This document shows, piece by piece, positions 26,668 through 33,996 of a DNA stretch of 64,000 nt. The DNA comes from Hirschia sp964352025. GTDB taxonomy: Bacteria; Pseudomonadota; Alphaproteobacteria; Caulobacterales; Hyphomonadaceae. Made by a program: the position numbers and the translations under genes. Numbering within the stretch: the first letter of the stretch is position 1; each line of letters opens with the position of its first letter. The stretch covers positions 248,001-312,000 of the forward strand of contig CAYGPZ010000001.1 of the NCBI GenBank assembly GCA_964352025.1, given 5' to 3'. The notes below the pieces were generated by a model that had not been told where the DNA came from, made no database searches, and saw only the letters and a program-made list of their open reading frames with translations.

Positions 26668-27534
26668 ATGTTTCAGATTATTGGTTTATTAGTCGTGTTC
26701 GGCATGGTCTTCGGTGGCTTTGCGCTCGCTGGAGGAACGTTCGACGTTATTATTAAAGCGGCCCCATTCGAGATGATGATGATTGGTGGTGCGGGAGTTG
26801 GATCATTCCTGATCTCAAACTCGATGGGTACGATCAAAGCTGCTCTTGGTGGATTTGGTAAGGCCTGTGCGGGCCCCAAATGGAAGGCGAAGGATTATCA
26901 AGACCTTCTTGCGCTTCTCTTTGTGCTCACTAAAACAATGAAGACAAAAGGGGTGGTGGCGATTGAGCCGCATATTGAAAACCCTAAAGATTCAAACATA
27001 TTCCAAAACTATCCGAAGATCCTCAAGGATCACTTCGCGTGTGATTTGATCTGTGACACGCTTCGAATGATGACGATGAATATGGAAGATCCGCATCAGG
27101 TTGAAGACGCGATCGAGAAACAAATCGAAAAACACCACGGTGAAGCCCACGGTGCCGCACATGCGGTTCAAAACCTCGCGGATGCGTTTCCGGCGCTAGG
27201 GATTGTTGCTGCGGTGCTTGGTATTATTAAAACAATGGGGGCGATCTCCCAACCCCCAGAATATCTTGGTAAATTGATTGGTTCGGCGCTTGTGGGTACA
27301 TTCCTTGGGATTTTTATCGCCTACGGTATTGTTGGTCCATTTGCTGCTCGCATGGGTGAGGTGTTGGATGAAGAAGGGCAATTCTATAAGATTATTAAAG
27401 ACGTGCTCGTCTCTCACCTTCACGGAAACGCTGCTCAGATTTCAGTTGAGCTTGGCCGTGGTTCTATCCCAACATCATGTCAGCCTTCATTCTCGCAAAT
27501 GGAAGAAGCTTTGAACGCTGCACCTCAAATATAG
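26668..27534 (+). CDS. motA: Flagellar motor stator protein MotA
   Basis: 288 aa, four membrane helices (about 1-20, 30-50, 170-195, 205-225) and the large cytoplasmic loop between helices 2 and 3. The conserved PALGIVAAVLGIIKTMG, and GTFLGIFIAYGIVGP of helix 4, are present. It forms the H+ channel of the flagellar stator together with MotB. No motB is next to it here, an arrangement seen in Caulobacter, where the genes are unlinked. Confidence 0.95.
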   Translation: MFQIIGLLVVFGMVFGGFALAGGTFDVIIKAAPFEMMMIGGAGVGSFLISNSMGTIKAALGGFGKACAGPKWKAKDYQDLLALLFVLTKTMKTKGVVAIEPHIENPKDSNIFQNYPKILKDHFACDLICDTLRMMTMNMEDPHQVEDAIEKQIEKHHGEAHGAAHAVQNLADAFPALGIVAAVLGIIKTMGAISQPPEYLGKLIGSALVGTFLGIFIAYGIVGPFAARMGEVLDEEGQFYKIIKDVLVSHLHGNAAQISVELGRGSIPTSCQPSFSQMEEALNAAPQI

Positions 27535-27558
27535 TCAGCAGATATTGAATTAATTTCG

Positions 27559-27592
27559 TACGCCGTCTCGCCTATCGTGGTGGGGCGGCGTA
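27559..27592 (+). terminator. Possible terminator after motA
   Basis: TACGCCG (27559-27565) pairs with CGGCGTA (27586-27592), with further CGCC/GGGG pairing inside, then ATTTGTAT. Only a weak T run. It lies just before the mnmC start. Confidence 0.4.
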
Positions 27593-27603
27593 TTTGTATC
27601 TGC

Positions 27604-29538
27604 ATGATAAAAAAGATTGATTCATCAAAATCTCGTCTACCACCGCGCCCCGATTTGGAGTGGGGTGAGGATGGTATTCCGCGTGACCAGATAAATGATG
27701 ATGTCTATTTCAGTGTTTCCGACGGTTTAGAGGAAACACGTGAGGTCTTTTTTCGTGGGTGTGGATTACCAGAGCGCTGGACCGACAAACAAATTTTCAC
27801 AATCGCAGAATTGGGATTCGGGACTGGCCTGAACATCGCTGCTTTGATGCAGCTTTGGCGAGAGAATAGGCCATCAACTAATGCTGTGCTGGAGGTGGTT
27901 AGCTTTGAAGGTCGTCTTATGTCTGTGCAGTCGGCCAAAATGGCGTTGAATGCATGGCCTGAATTGGCAGATGAAGTTTCAGATCTGCTGGCAAATTGGC
28001 CTGACAGGGCGCGTGGCGTGCAACGTATCGATCTTGGGTGGGGCATCTATCTCACATTACATCAAGACGACGTGCTGGATGCATTGCGCAATGCCAAGTT
28101 CAAGGCACATGCATGGTTTCTGGATGGTTTTTCACCATCAAAAAATCCAGATATGTGGTCCCAAGATGTCATGCATGAAATTGCCAATCACTCAAATATC
28201 GGTGCGCTTATCGGGACATATACAGTCGCGGGGCTTGTGCGGCGTTCATTGACGAATGCAGGATTTGAGGTCTCTAAACAGCCTGGCTTTGGAAAAAAAC
28301 GTGAGAGACTCGAGGCCATATATTCAGGTTCCAATCCGATAGAGCAGGCCCCTGATCCATTATTGCTAAGCTGCGCGCCCGAACATCCCAAAAGCGTTGT
28401 TATTATCGGGGCTGGCATTATGGGGGCTTGTCTGGCCAATTCGTTTCAAAAGAAGGGCTGTCATGTCACTGTTCTAGATGCTGCAGACGACATTGAGCAC
28501 GGTGCCAGCGCCAATCCACTTGGTCTGGTTGCTCCCAGAATTGACGGATATGACACACCTCAAGCGCGGCTATTGATCGATGCATATTTATATGCGCGGC
28601 GGTTTTACAAACAGTTTGTGGATGCCGCGTGGTCTGTGGATGTCGAGCATTTCTCAAATACCGCAGAAGAAATAAAGCGGCATCAACGAATATTAGAAGA
28701 GCCTCCGCTAGATGTAGACCTGTTAGAAGAGCTCGGCACACAAGAGGGCCTCAAATATCTTGGAGGTGTTGCTGTGTCACCTATCGCGGTGCGACATAAG
28801 CTACTCGAAGATATCTCTATTCAATGGGGCGCAAAGGTCAGTAGTATTGACCTTAACGATCAAGGCCAAAGGGCCGTTGTTGGGCGCAATTCAAATGGAG
28901 AGGCTTTCTCCTATCAGGCTGACCTCGTAATTTTGTCTTCCGGTATGGGAGTAGATGCGCTGTTGAGTGATGGTAGCTTTTCGCTGCGTGGGCGCGGTGG
29001 GCAGTTGGAAACAATTCCATATACTGGTAACCCGGTCGCACGTTCCAAAGGGCATTATGTCGTTGGCGTCGACGGCAATTTGGTCTTTGGTGCGACTTAT
29101 CAAGATAGCGATGGAGCACATCCTGATGTGTCGGGCGATGCTCGGGATCAAAACCTTGAAGCATTGCGTGAATTAGCGCCTGGCATAGAGCCCCAATTGA
29201 ATGAAATTAAATCACGTACCGCGGTGCGTGCTGCGACATCAGATCAATTGCCGTTAGCGGGCAGGGTTCCTGATATTGTGGAATATAGGTCGGTTTATGG
29301 TGAGGACTTGCGAACTGGACGGCGTTTGCAAGTCGGCAAACCTCCAGTGAAAGAAGGTTTATACGTCTATAGTGGTCTTGGATCGCGCGGTCTGACATGG
29401 GCACCGTTTCTAGCGGAGTGTGCGGTCGCTGAAGCGTTCGGCTCACCTTTCCCGACGGGGCTGGCAGGGCGAGAATTGCTCTCACCTGCGCGTATAATAA
29501 TGCGTCAGTTGAAACGCTCAAAAAAGGAAAAAAGCTAG
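27604..29538 (+). CDS. mnmC: Bifunctional tRNA mnm5s2U biosynthesis protein MnmC
   Basis: 644 aa from the ATG at 27604; a GTG 9 codons earlier lies in the preceding hairpin. The N-terminal MnmD methyltransferase domain (about 1-235) has ELGFGTGLN for SAM binding and WFLDGFSPSKNPDMW. The C-terminal FAD domain (about 255-640) has VVIIGAGIMGACLANSF and AVRAATSDQLPLAG. It converts cmnm5s2U34 to nm5s2U34 and then mnm5s2U34 in tRNA wobble positions. Convergent with the psp-linked genes, overlapping the last by 4 bases. Confidence 0.93.
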   Translation: MIKKIDSSKSRLPPRPDLEWGEDGIPRDQINDDVYFSVSDGLEETREVFFRGCGLPERWTDKQIFTIAELGFGTGLNIAALMQLWRENRPSTNAVLEVVSFEGRLMSVQSAKMALNAWPELADEVSDLLANWPDRARGVQRIDLGWGIYLTLHQDDVLDALRNAKFKAHAWFLDGFSPSKNPDMWSQDVMHEIANHSNIGALIGTYTVAGLVRRSLTNAGFEVSKQPGFGKKRERLEAIYSGSNPIEQAPDPLLLSCAPEHPKSVVIIGAGIMGACLANSFQKKGCHVTVLDAADDIEHGASANPLGLVAPRIDGYDTPQARLLIDAYLYARRFYKQFVDAAWSVDVEHFSNTAEEIKRHQRILEEPPLDVDLLEELGTQEGLKYLGGVAVSPIAVRHKLLEDISIQWGAKVSSIDLNDQGQRAVVGRNSNGEAFSYQADLVILSSGMGVDALLSDGSFSLRGRGGQLETIPYTGNPVARSKGHYVVGVDGNLVFGATYQDSDGAHPDVSGDARDQNLEALRELAPGIEPQLNEIKSRTAVRAATSDQLPLAGRVPDIVEYRSVYGEDLRTGRRLQVGKPPVKEGLYVYSGLGSRGLTWAPFLAECAVAEAFGSPFPTGLAGRELLSPARIIMRQLKRSKKEKS

Positions 29539-29771
29539 GCGCTTTTCTGAATATCTTTAAACTCGCGCTTCAGTGATTGATCTTCATCCAACGCCAAGCG
29601 CTCAAGCGTTTCTATGCGTGAGAGCGCATTATCAAGCTTGTCCAAAATTTGCTGATTTTCGGCTGAATTCATTTTCTGTTTGCTCTTTTTTTGAGATTCT
29701 GTGTGAATAATGAAACCCACAAAAACAAAACTTCCGATGACGGCTATGGTGATAAAAGTAAATACATCCAT
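29535..29771 (-). CDS. Psp-array small protein 4 (PspB/PspC-tail-like)
   Basis: 78 aa: one N-terminal helix (about 4-24), a short basic segment (KKSKQK), then a coiled coil ending in RIETLERLALDEDQSLKREF. That tail resembles both the PspB end (RIETIERLIEPED) and the PspC end (RLQGIEKDVTSDDWHLRKQF) of this locus. GGGG lies 8 bases before the ATG. Last gene of the psp operon; most similar to array member 3. Function not known; a membrane partner or decoy for PspA/PspC is the natural guess. Confidence 0.72.
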   Translation of the reverse strand: MDVFTFITIAVIGSFVFVGFIIHTESQKKSKQKMNSAENQQILDKLDNALSRIETLERLALDEDQSLKREFKDIQKSA

Positions 29772-29801
29772 TGAGGTGTCCCCTGTATAAATATGATTGC
29801 T

Positions 29802-30038
29802 TTAAGCGCTCTTTTTGATGTTCTTAAATTCACGCTTGAGAGAACTCTCTTCATCTGTTGCAAGGCGCTCTAATGTCTCTATCCGGCTTAATGCGGTGTC
29901 GAGTTTTTCGATTAATTCCTGAAATTGCGCTTTTGAAACGCTTCCGCCTGCTTTTACCTTCTCCTCAAAGTAGGAGGTAATACCCACGATAGCGACGATT
30001 GTGGTGATGAGTAGAAAAGCAAATATGTAATTTTCCAT
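29802..30038 (-). CDS. Psp-array small protein 3
   Basis: 78 aa with an N-terminal helix (about 4-22, YIFAFLLITTIVAIVGI), the phrase ITSYFEEK shared with member 2 (ITSYFEAK), and the coiled-coil tail RIETLERLATDEESSLKREF. AAAAGG is 8 bases upstream of the ATG. 30 bases separate it from member 4. The near-identical tail of members 3 and 4 points to a recent tandem duplication. Confidence 0.72.
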   Translation of the reverse strand: MENYIFAFLLITTIVAIVGITSYFEEKVKAGGSVSKAQFQELIEKLDTALSRIETLERLATDEESSLKREFKNIKKSA

Positions 30039-30078
30039 GGATTTGACCTTTTCAAATTGGAGTTAAGCGGCGCAAAAA

Positions 30079-30309
30079 TTATAGCCGATTTATTTGGCGT
30101 TTCAGGTCTTGATCATTATCAACAACCAGGCGTTCTAATGTCTCTACGCGGCTAATCGTTTTATCGAGTTTTGCTATAATTTCTGTCAGCTCGGAGTTGT
30201 TGATTTTGCTGGCTTCTAATTTCTTAGATTTTGCTTCAAAATAAGAAGTGATAACCCCTGTTCCGCAACCGATTGCGACGATAATTATAACAAAAACAAA
30301 TATATCCAT
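30079..30309 (-). CDS. Psp-array small protein 2
   Basis: 76 aa: N-terminal helix (about 3-23, IFVFVIIIVAIGCGTGVI), then charged linker and the tail RVETLERLVVDNDQDLKRQI. It lacks the final acidic-basic extension of members 3 and 4. Ribosome site weak (AAAGG 13 bases upstream). 15 bases downstream of member 1. Confidence 0.7.
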   Translation of the reverse strand: MDIFVFVIIIVAIGCGTGVITSYFEAKSKKLEASKINNSELTEIIAKLDKTISRVETLERLVVDNDQDLKRQINRL

Positions 30310-30324
30310 AATTCTGTTTAGCCT

Positions 30325-30633
30325 TTAATAGCGTTCTGAATCGAATGATTTTCGCGCCTTGGACACATCGGATTTCAAATCGCTGAATTCACGTTTTAGT
30401 TCGCGGTCTTCGTCGGTGACGATTGTCTCCAAAGCCGATAGTCGTGCTGTGATGCGGTCAAGTTGGTCATTCATCTTGATAAGTAGCTCTTCGCTTTCAG
30501 CGGAAGCTTTATTGTCTCGTTTTTTGCATTTCGTTTTAGATCCAGAATCATCAATGCCAAAGATAGCTTTGATAATGCCTGCTGCCATTACGAGGCCAAC
30601 AATCCAGACGACCATTTCCTGTCCAGAATCCAT
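30325..30633 (-). CDS. Psp-array small protein 1
   Basis: 102 aa, the longest of the four. One N-terminal helix (about 7-25, VVWIVGLVMAAGIIKAIFG), a Lys/Cys-rich linker (KTKCKKRDNK) and a coiled-coil tail RLSALETIVTDEDRELKREF with about 17 further charged residues. GGAGG lies 10 bases before the ATG. The VTDED element is closest to the PspC tail (VTSDD). Confidence 0.72.
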   Translation of the reverse strand: MDSGQEMVVWIVGLVMAAGIIKAIFGIDDSGSKTKCKKRDNKASAESEELLIKMNDQLDRITARLSALETIVTDEDRELKREFSDLKSDVSKARKSFDSERY

Positions 30634-30681
30634 TTTAGATATTCCTCCAATTCAAGTTCAGATTAGCAGATTTTGATGTTT

Positions 30682-30948
30682 TTAGCTCAAAATTTTCGAA
30701 CTCGTCGAATTCCCTGCTTTAGTTTGTCTTTTCCAGTTAATATCCAAAAATGGGCAGTGGGGCGGGCATTGTTCATGGTTTATGACGAGCGCAGTTCCAT
30801 GCTCTGATGGTGCTTGCGTGAGCGTAACCTGCAAACCAGCCGATCGTAAGCTGACTTCACCAGAATGGGATGCAATGGCCAGACTTGCAAGGCTGGCGGT
30901 CAATAGGCCTGCGGCGGCGAAAATACGAGTAGACAATTTCAACGTCAT
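30682..30948 (-). CDS. Exported 88-aa protein in the psp operon
   Basis: Signal peptide (about 1-27, TRIFAAAGLLTASLASLAIA), then a short mature domain with a Cys pair in HEQCPPHCPF. GAAG precedes the ATG by 6 bases. No family recognised. It sits between pspC and the four-gene array on the same strand with 50-70 base gaps, so it is probably co-transcribed. The CPPHC arrangement could bind metal or form a disulfide in the periplasm; this is a guess. Confidence 0.6.
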   Translation of the reverse strand: MTLKLSTRIFAAAGLLTASLASLAIASHSGEVSLRSAGLQVTLTQAPSEHGTALVINHEQCPPHCPFLDINWKRQTKAGNSTSSKILS

Positions 30949-31018
30949 AATCTTCTTCCCTCTAAACCCCGCTTTTCCAAAATTGTTTTCTATTTTAATT
31001 GGCTGCGGGGGATTTGTT

Positions 31019-31423
31019 TTAGCCTTTTTCTAAGTCACGAAATTGCTTGCGAAGGTGCCAGTCATCCGATGTGACGTCTTTTTCAATGCCTTGCAGGCGT
31101 TCTTCCAAATCCATGAATTTATACCGGATGTTGGATAGAGTGACCTTTGGACGGTCCGTGACGCCTTGCCAGAATGTTTGCTCTTCCTCTGATAGGTCAT
31201 ATCGGATCCGACGACTGGGCGTGACGGCCCATGTGATAAGGTAGCCAACAAACACCACTCCGGAAAAAACACCGGTAATCATCGATACGACTGCAGCTAT
31301 TCTAACGAGTAGCGGGTCCCATCCCATGCGCTCGGCAATACCTGAACATACGCCACCTATGATGCGTTCATTCTTTGGGCGGAAGAACCTTTTCGGGTTT
31401 CTGTATTTTGTGTACTCGTCCAT
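31019..31423 (-). CDS. pspC: Phage shock protein C (PspC)
   Basis: 134 aa. The PspC domain (about 10-75) shows KNERIIGGVCSGIAERMGWD and a membrane helix GVVFVGYLITWAVTP. The C-terminal coiled coil (about 105-134) ends DVTSDDWHLRKQFRDLE, matching the E. coli PspC tail. PspC with PspB senses envelope stress and releases PspF from PspA. AAGGA is 8 bases upstream of the ATG. Confidence 0.93.
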   Translation of the reverse strand: MDEYTKYRNPKRFFRPKNERIIGGVCSGIAERMGWDPLLVRIAAVVSMITGVFSGVVFVGYLITWAVTPSRRIRYDLSEEEQTFWQGVTDRPKVTLSNIRYKFMDLEERLQGIEKDVTSDDWHLRKQFRDLEKG

Positions 31424-31451
31424 TTTCTAAGTCCTTGCTTCTTTGGGCTGA

Positions 31452-31715
31452 TCAACTGTCGAAGTCGCGCGGCGTGTCGCTGTTTTGGGGGCGGTTTCTG
31501 CTACTGCGGTCTTCAGGTTCGATCAGGCGTTCAATTGTTTCAATCCGGCGCTCCATATTGCGAGCGGAGCGCCATAAATCTTCCAGCATTCTCTCATCAT
31601 CTGCTGAGAGCCCTCTATTCCCGCGCCAGAGTGTGAAGTAGTGAAAACACATGCCTGGAAAAATCACGAAGATTGCGAGGATGGCGATAATTGGGATTAG
31701 CAGAGCCGGGTCCAT
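31452..31715 (-). CDS. pspB: Phage shock protein B (PspB)
   Basis: 87 aa. N-terminal membrane helix (about 4-24, LLIPIIAILAIFVIFPGM) and a C-terminal coiled coil with the family block LSADDERMLEDLWRSARNME then RRIETIERLIEPED. Its ATG overlaps the pspA stop (TAATG), so it is translationally coupled. It works with PspC at the inner membrane. Confidence 0.93.
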   Translation of the reverse strand: MDPALLIPIIAILAIFVIFPGMCFHYFTLWRGNRGLSADDERMLEDLWRSARNMERRIETIERLIEPEDRSSRNRPQNSDTPRDFDS

Positions 31716-32383
31716 TAGTTATCCGATCCAGATTTCTTACGGGCTTTAAGGGCCTTCAATTCTTTTTCGACGCTTTCTTCAGCTTCTAGTTCGGCAAATT
31801 CGCTTTCAAGAGTTTTGCTCTTCACATCATAAGTGTCGGCATATGCTTCTAGCTCGTCGACTTTGCGTTCCACGGCTGCGTAGCGGTGAAGCGCGTCATC
31901 AACTTTTGCATCATCGATGCGTGAGCGTACTTTGATGCGTTCTTCAGCAGCTTGACGACGAACCATTAAAGCGCGGTGCTTGGTTTTTGCTTCTTCAAGT
32001 TTTGCTTGCAACTTGCCTAAGTCATCTTGACGTTTGGCGGCTGCATCATCGACGGCTGCGAGCGCAGACTTGCGACCTTCAATTTCACGCTCAGCACGTT
32101 GCTTGGCTGAAAGCGCGCCACGAGCTAAATCTTCACGATTTTTTTCGATAGCGAGTTCGGCTTTTGTCGCCCAGTCATCGCGTGTCGCTTCGAATTCACG
32201 CATTTCGCGTTGAAGCTCTTTTTTGTCAGCCATTGTGCGGGCTGCTGCTGTACGCACTTCGACAAGTGTGTCTTCCATTTCTTGAATGATAAGACGTGCA
32301 ATCTTCTCAGGGTCTTCCGCCTTGTCTAGCATGGCGTTTAGGTTTGAATTTATGATGTCGCCAAAGCGAGAAAAAATTCCCAT
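31715..32383 (-). CDS. pspA: Phage shock protein A (PspA/IM30)
   Basis: 222 aa, all helical and strongly charged. Begins MGIFSRFGDIINSNLNAMLD, the family start with the amphipathic membrane-binding helix, followed by KAEDPEKIARLIIQEMED. PspA both inhibits PspF and, on stress, assembles ESCRT-III-like polymers that protect the inner membrane. It follows the 45-aa gene by 23 bases and precedes pspB. Expected to be driven by the -24/-12 site at 32600-32615. Confidence 0.96.
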   Translation of the reverse strand: MGIFSRFGDIINSNLNAMLDKAEDPEKIARLIIQEMEDTLVEVRTAAARTMADKKELQREMREFEATRDDWATKAELAIEKNREDLARGALSAKQRAEREIEGRKSALAAVDDAAAKRQDDLGKLQAKLEEAKTKHRALMVRRQAAEERIKVRSRIDDAKVDDALHRYAAVERKVDELEAYADTYDVKSKTLESEFAELEAEESVEKELKALKARKKSGSDN

Positions 32384-32406
32384 TTCTTTATTCCTTCAGG
32401 GTAAAA

Positions 32407-32544
32407 TTAAAAAAGAATACGCGCGATAATCACGCCTGCTGCAAAGAAGCCCCAATTCTCGATGGGGCGAGACTTTAGCCAGTTGCCCACTCGCTTCAGT
32501 GTGTCCTCTGTAGAGGTGTTTGAGTGATCCTTTTCCGTATACAT
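32407..32544 (-). CDS. 45-aa membrane protein at the head of the psp operon
   Basis: The ATG at 32544 is preceded by GGAG 9 bases upstream and lies about 55 bases after the sigma-54 promoter. The protein is a charged N-terminal half (YTEKDHSNTSTEDTLKRVG), an aromatic amphipathic piece (NWLKSRPIENW), then a short hydrophobic end (GFFAAGVIIARILF). It is the first gene of the operon. It could be a PspD/PspG-like small membrane protein, but I see no clear match. Its placement and ribosome site are the main support. Confidence 0.65.
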   Translation of the reverse strand: MYTEKDHSNTSTEDTLKRVGNWLKSRPIENWGFFAAGVIIARILF

Positions 32545-32599
32545 TCGCGTCTTCTCCAGTTTTTGCGACCCCTAATGTCGCTGTGTATGCCAATATCTT

Positions 32600-32615
32600 T
32601 GCAACAGGCGTGCCA
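32600..32615 (-). promoter_or_regulatory. Sigma-54 promoter (-24/-12) of psp operon
   Basis: On the minus strand the sequence is TGGCACG-CCTG-TTGCA, an exact match to the sigma-54 consensus with GG and GC correctly spaced. It lies about 55 bases upstream of the 45-aa gene and is followed by no other gene. PspF, encoded divergently, is the expected activator. Confidence 0.92.
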
Positions 32616-32719
32616 GTTTTGAATTAATTTTATTGTGCTTTGTTTTTGTTGTATATTTTAATTTAATGTGCGATTTATGTTAATTAAATTGGTAAAATAA
32701 ATACATTTTAGAAGTGGAT

Positions 32720-32744
32720 AATTTATACATTTAGTGTATAAATT
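32720..32744. promoter_or_regulatory. 25-bp palindrome, probable PspF-binding site
   Basis: AATTTATACA-TTTAG-TGTATAAATT is a perfect inverted repeat with 10-base arms. It is about 105-145 bases upstream of the psp -24/-12 element, a normal distance for an enhancer site, and ends 4 bases before the pspF ATG, where it could also mediate autoregulation. Confidence 0.65.
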
Positions 32745-32748
32745 AACT

Positions 32749-33891
32749 ATGATTGGATCTGCACCCGAATTAATTGGTCAATCGCCAGCATGGCTAGAGA
32801 GTCTAGAGCGCGTCTCTATCGCAGCTCCTATCGATCGCCCTTTGCTGGTTGTTGGGGAGCGCGGAACAGGTAAGGAGCTGATCGCCGAACGCGTGCATTT
32901 TCTGTCACAGCGCTGGGATGGCCCTTTTGTGAAGGTCAATTGCGCTGCACTTTCCGAAGACTTGCTGGATTCTGAACTCTTTGGTCACGAGCAGGGGGCT
33001 TTTACAGGCGCGACCAAACGGCGGGCTGGACGTTTTGAGCAAGCCGACAAGGGCACTTTGTTCCTCGATGAAATTGCGACAGCCAGTATGGAAGTGCAGG
33101 AAAAATTGCTGCGGGTCATCGAATATGGAGAATTTCAGCGTTTAGGTGGCGAGGATGTTCTGAGCTGTGATGTGCGAGTTGTCGGAGCGACCAATGTTGA
33201 TCTCCCATCACGCGCAGAGGATGGACGGTTTCGTGCCGACTTACTGGATCGTCTCGCATTTGATGTCATTACGCTGGCTCCCTTGCGGGCACGCGGCGAG
33301 GATGTAGCGGAACTCGCCGAATATTTCGGCAATCGCATGGCGCGCGAACTCGGTCAGATATTTCCCGGTTTCTCCAGAAGCGCCATCGCAGCATTTAAAG
33401 CGCATGACTGGCCGGGGAATGTGAGGGAGCTTAAAAACGCTGCCGAACGAGCCGTATATCGTGATCTGGCGCTACGAGGTGGTGAAGAGATCGAGACCCC
33501 CATCAATCTCAATGCGGATGCGTTTGACCCGTTTGCATCCGGATATCGGCCAAGTGTGGAACTAGGAGGTCAGTCTGCATCCAAGAATAGCGAGCAGGAT
33601 GTGGAAGAGGCGGACTATCTTGGCGAGGCGCTAGACCGGATATCACCAAGTGCGCCGATTGATTTTGAAAGGCAGACAGCCGCCTTCGAGCAACGTCTTA
33701 TGGATGATGCCTTTGCTGCTTGTGGTGGCCACCAAAAGAAAACAGCGGAACATTTAGGGCTTAGCTATAATCAGCTGCGCGGCCTGATGCGCAAATATGG
33801 CTATCAGAAAAATCTGCCGCGTGAGACATCTGACGAAACGCCGCTTCCATCCAAAACGCTTGATGGTTCTACGCCTATTCCGGGCATGTAA
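32749..33891 (+). CDS. pspF: Psp operon transcriptional activator PspF
   Basis: 380 aa from the ATG at 32749; a GTG at 32734 lies in the palindrome. No receiver domain: the AAA+ domain begins at once (IGQSPAWLESLERV), with Walker A VGERGTGKE, GAFTGA, and Walker B TLFLDEIA, followed by a linker and a Fis-type HTH (KKTAEHLGLSYNQLRGLMRKY). It activates sigma-54 RNA polymerase at psp promoters and is held inactive by PspA. The ~25-residue C-terminal extension after the HTH is not usual. Confidence 0.93.
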   Translation: MIGSAPELIGQSPAWLESLERVSIAAPIDRPLLVVGERGTGKELIAERVHFLSQRWDGPFVKVNCAALSEDLLDSELFGHEQGAFTGATKRRAGRFEQADKGTLFLDEIATASMEVQEKLLRVIEYGEFQRLGGEDVLSCDVRVVGATNVDLPSRAEDGRFRADLLDRLAFDVITLAPLRARGEDVAELAEYFGNRMARELGQIFPGFSRSAIAAFKAHDWPGNVRELKNAAERAVYRDLALRGGEEIETPINLNADAFDPFASGYRPSVELGGQSASKNSEQDVEEADYLGEALDRISPSAPIDFERQTAAFEQRLMDDAFAACGGHQKKTAEHLGLSYNQLRGLMRKYGYQKNLPRETSDETPLPSKTLDGSTPIPGM

Positions 33892-33996
33892 TATTATTCC
33901 TTACAGATTGTTTTGCATTTTAAGACTAGCGCTCGACTCGCGTTTGAGCGTAAATTTCAAACATGGTGAATACAGCTTGTTTGAATAGGTGAAATC

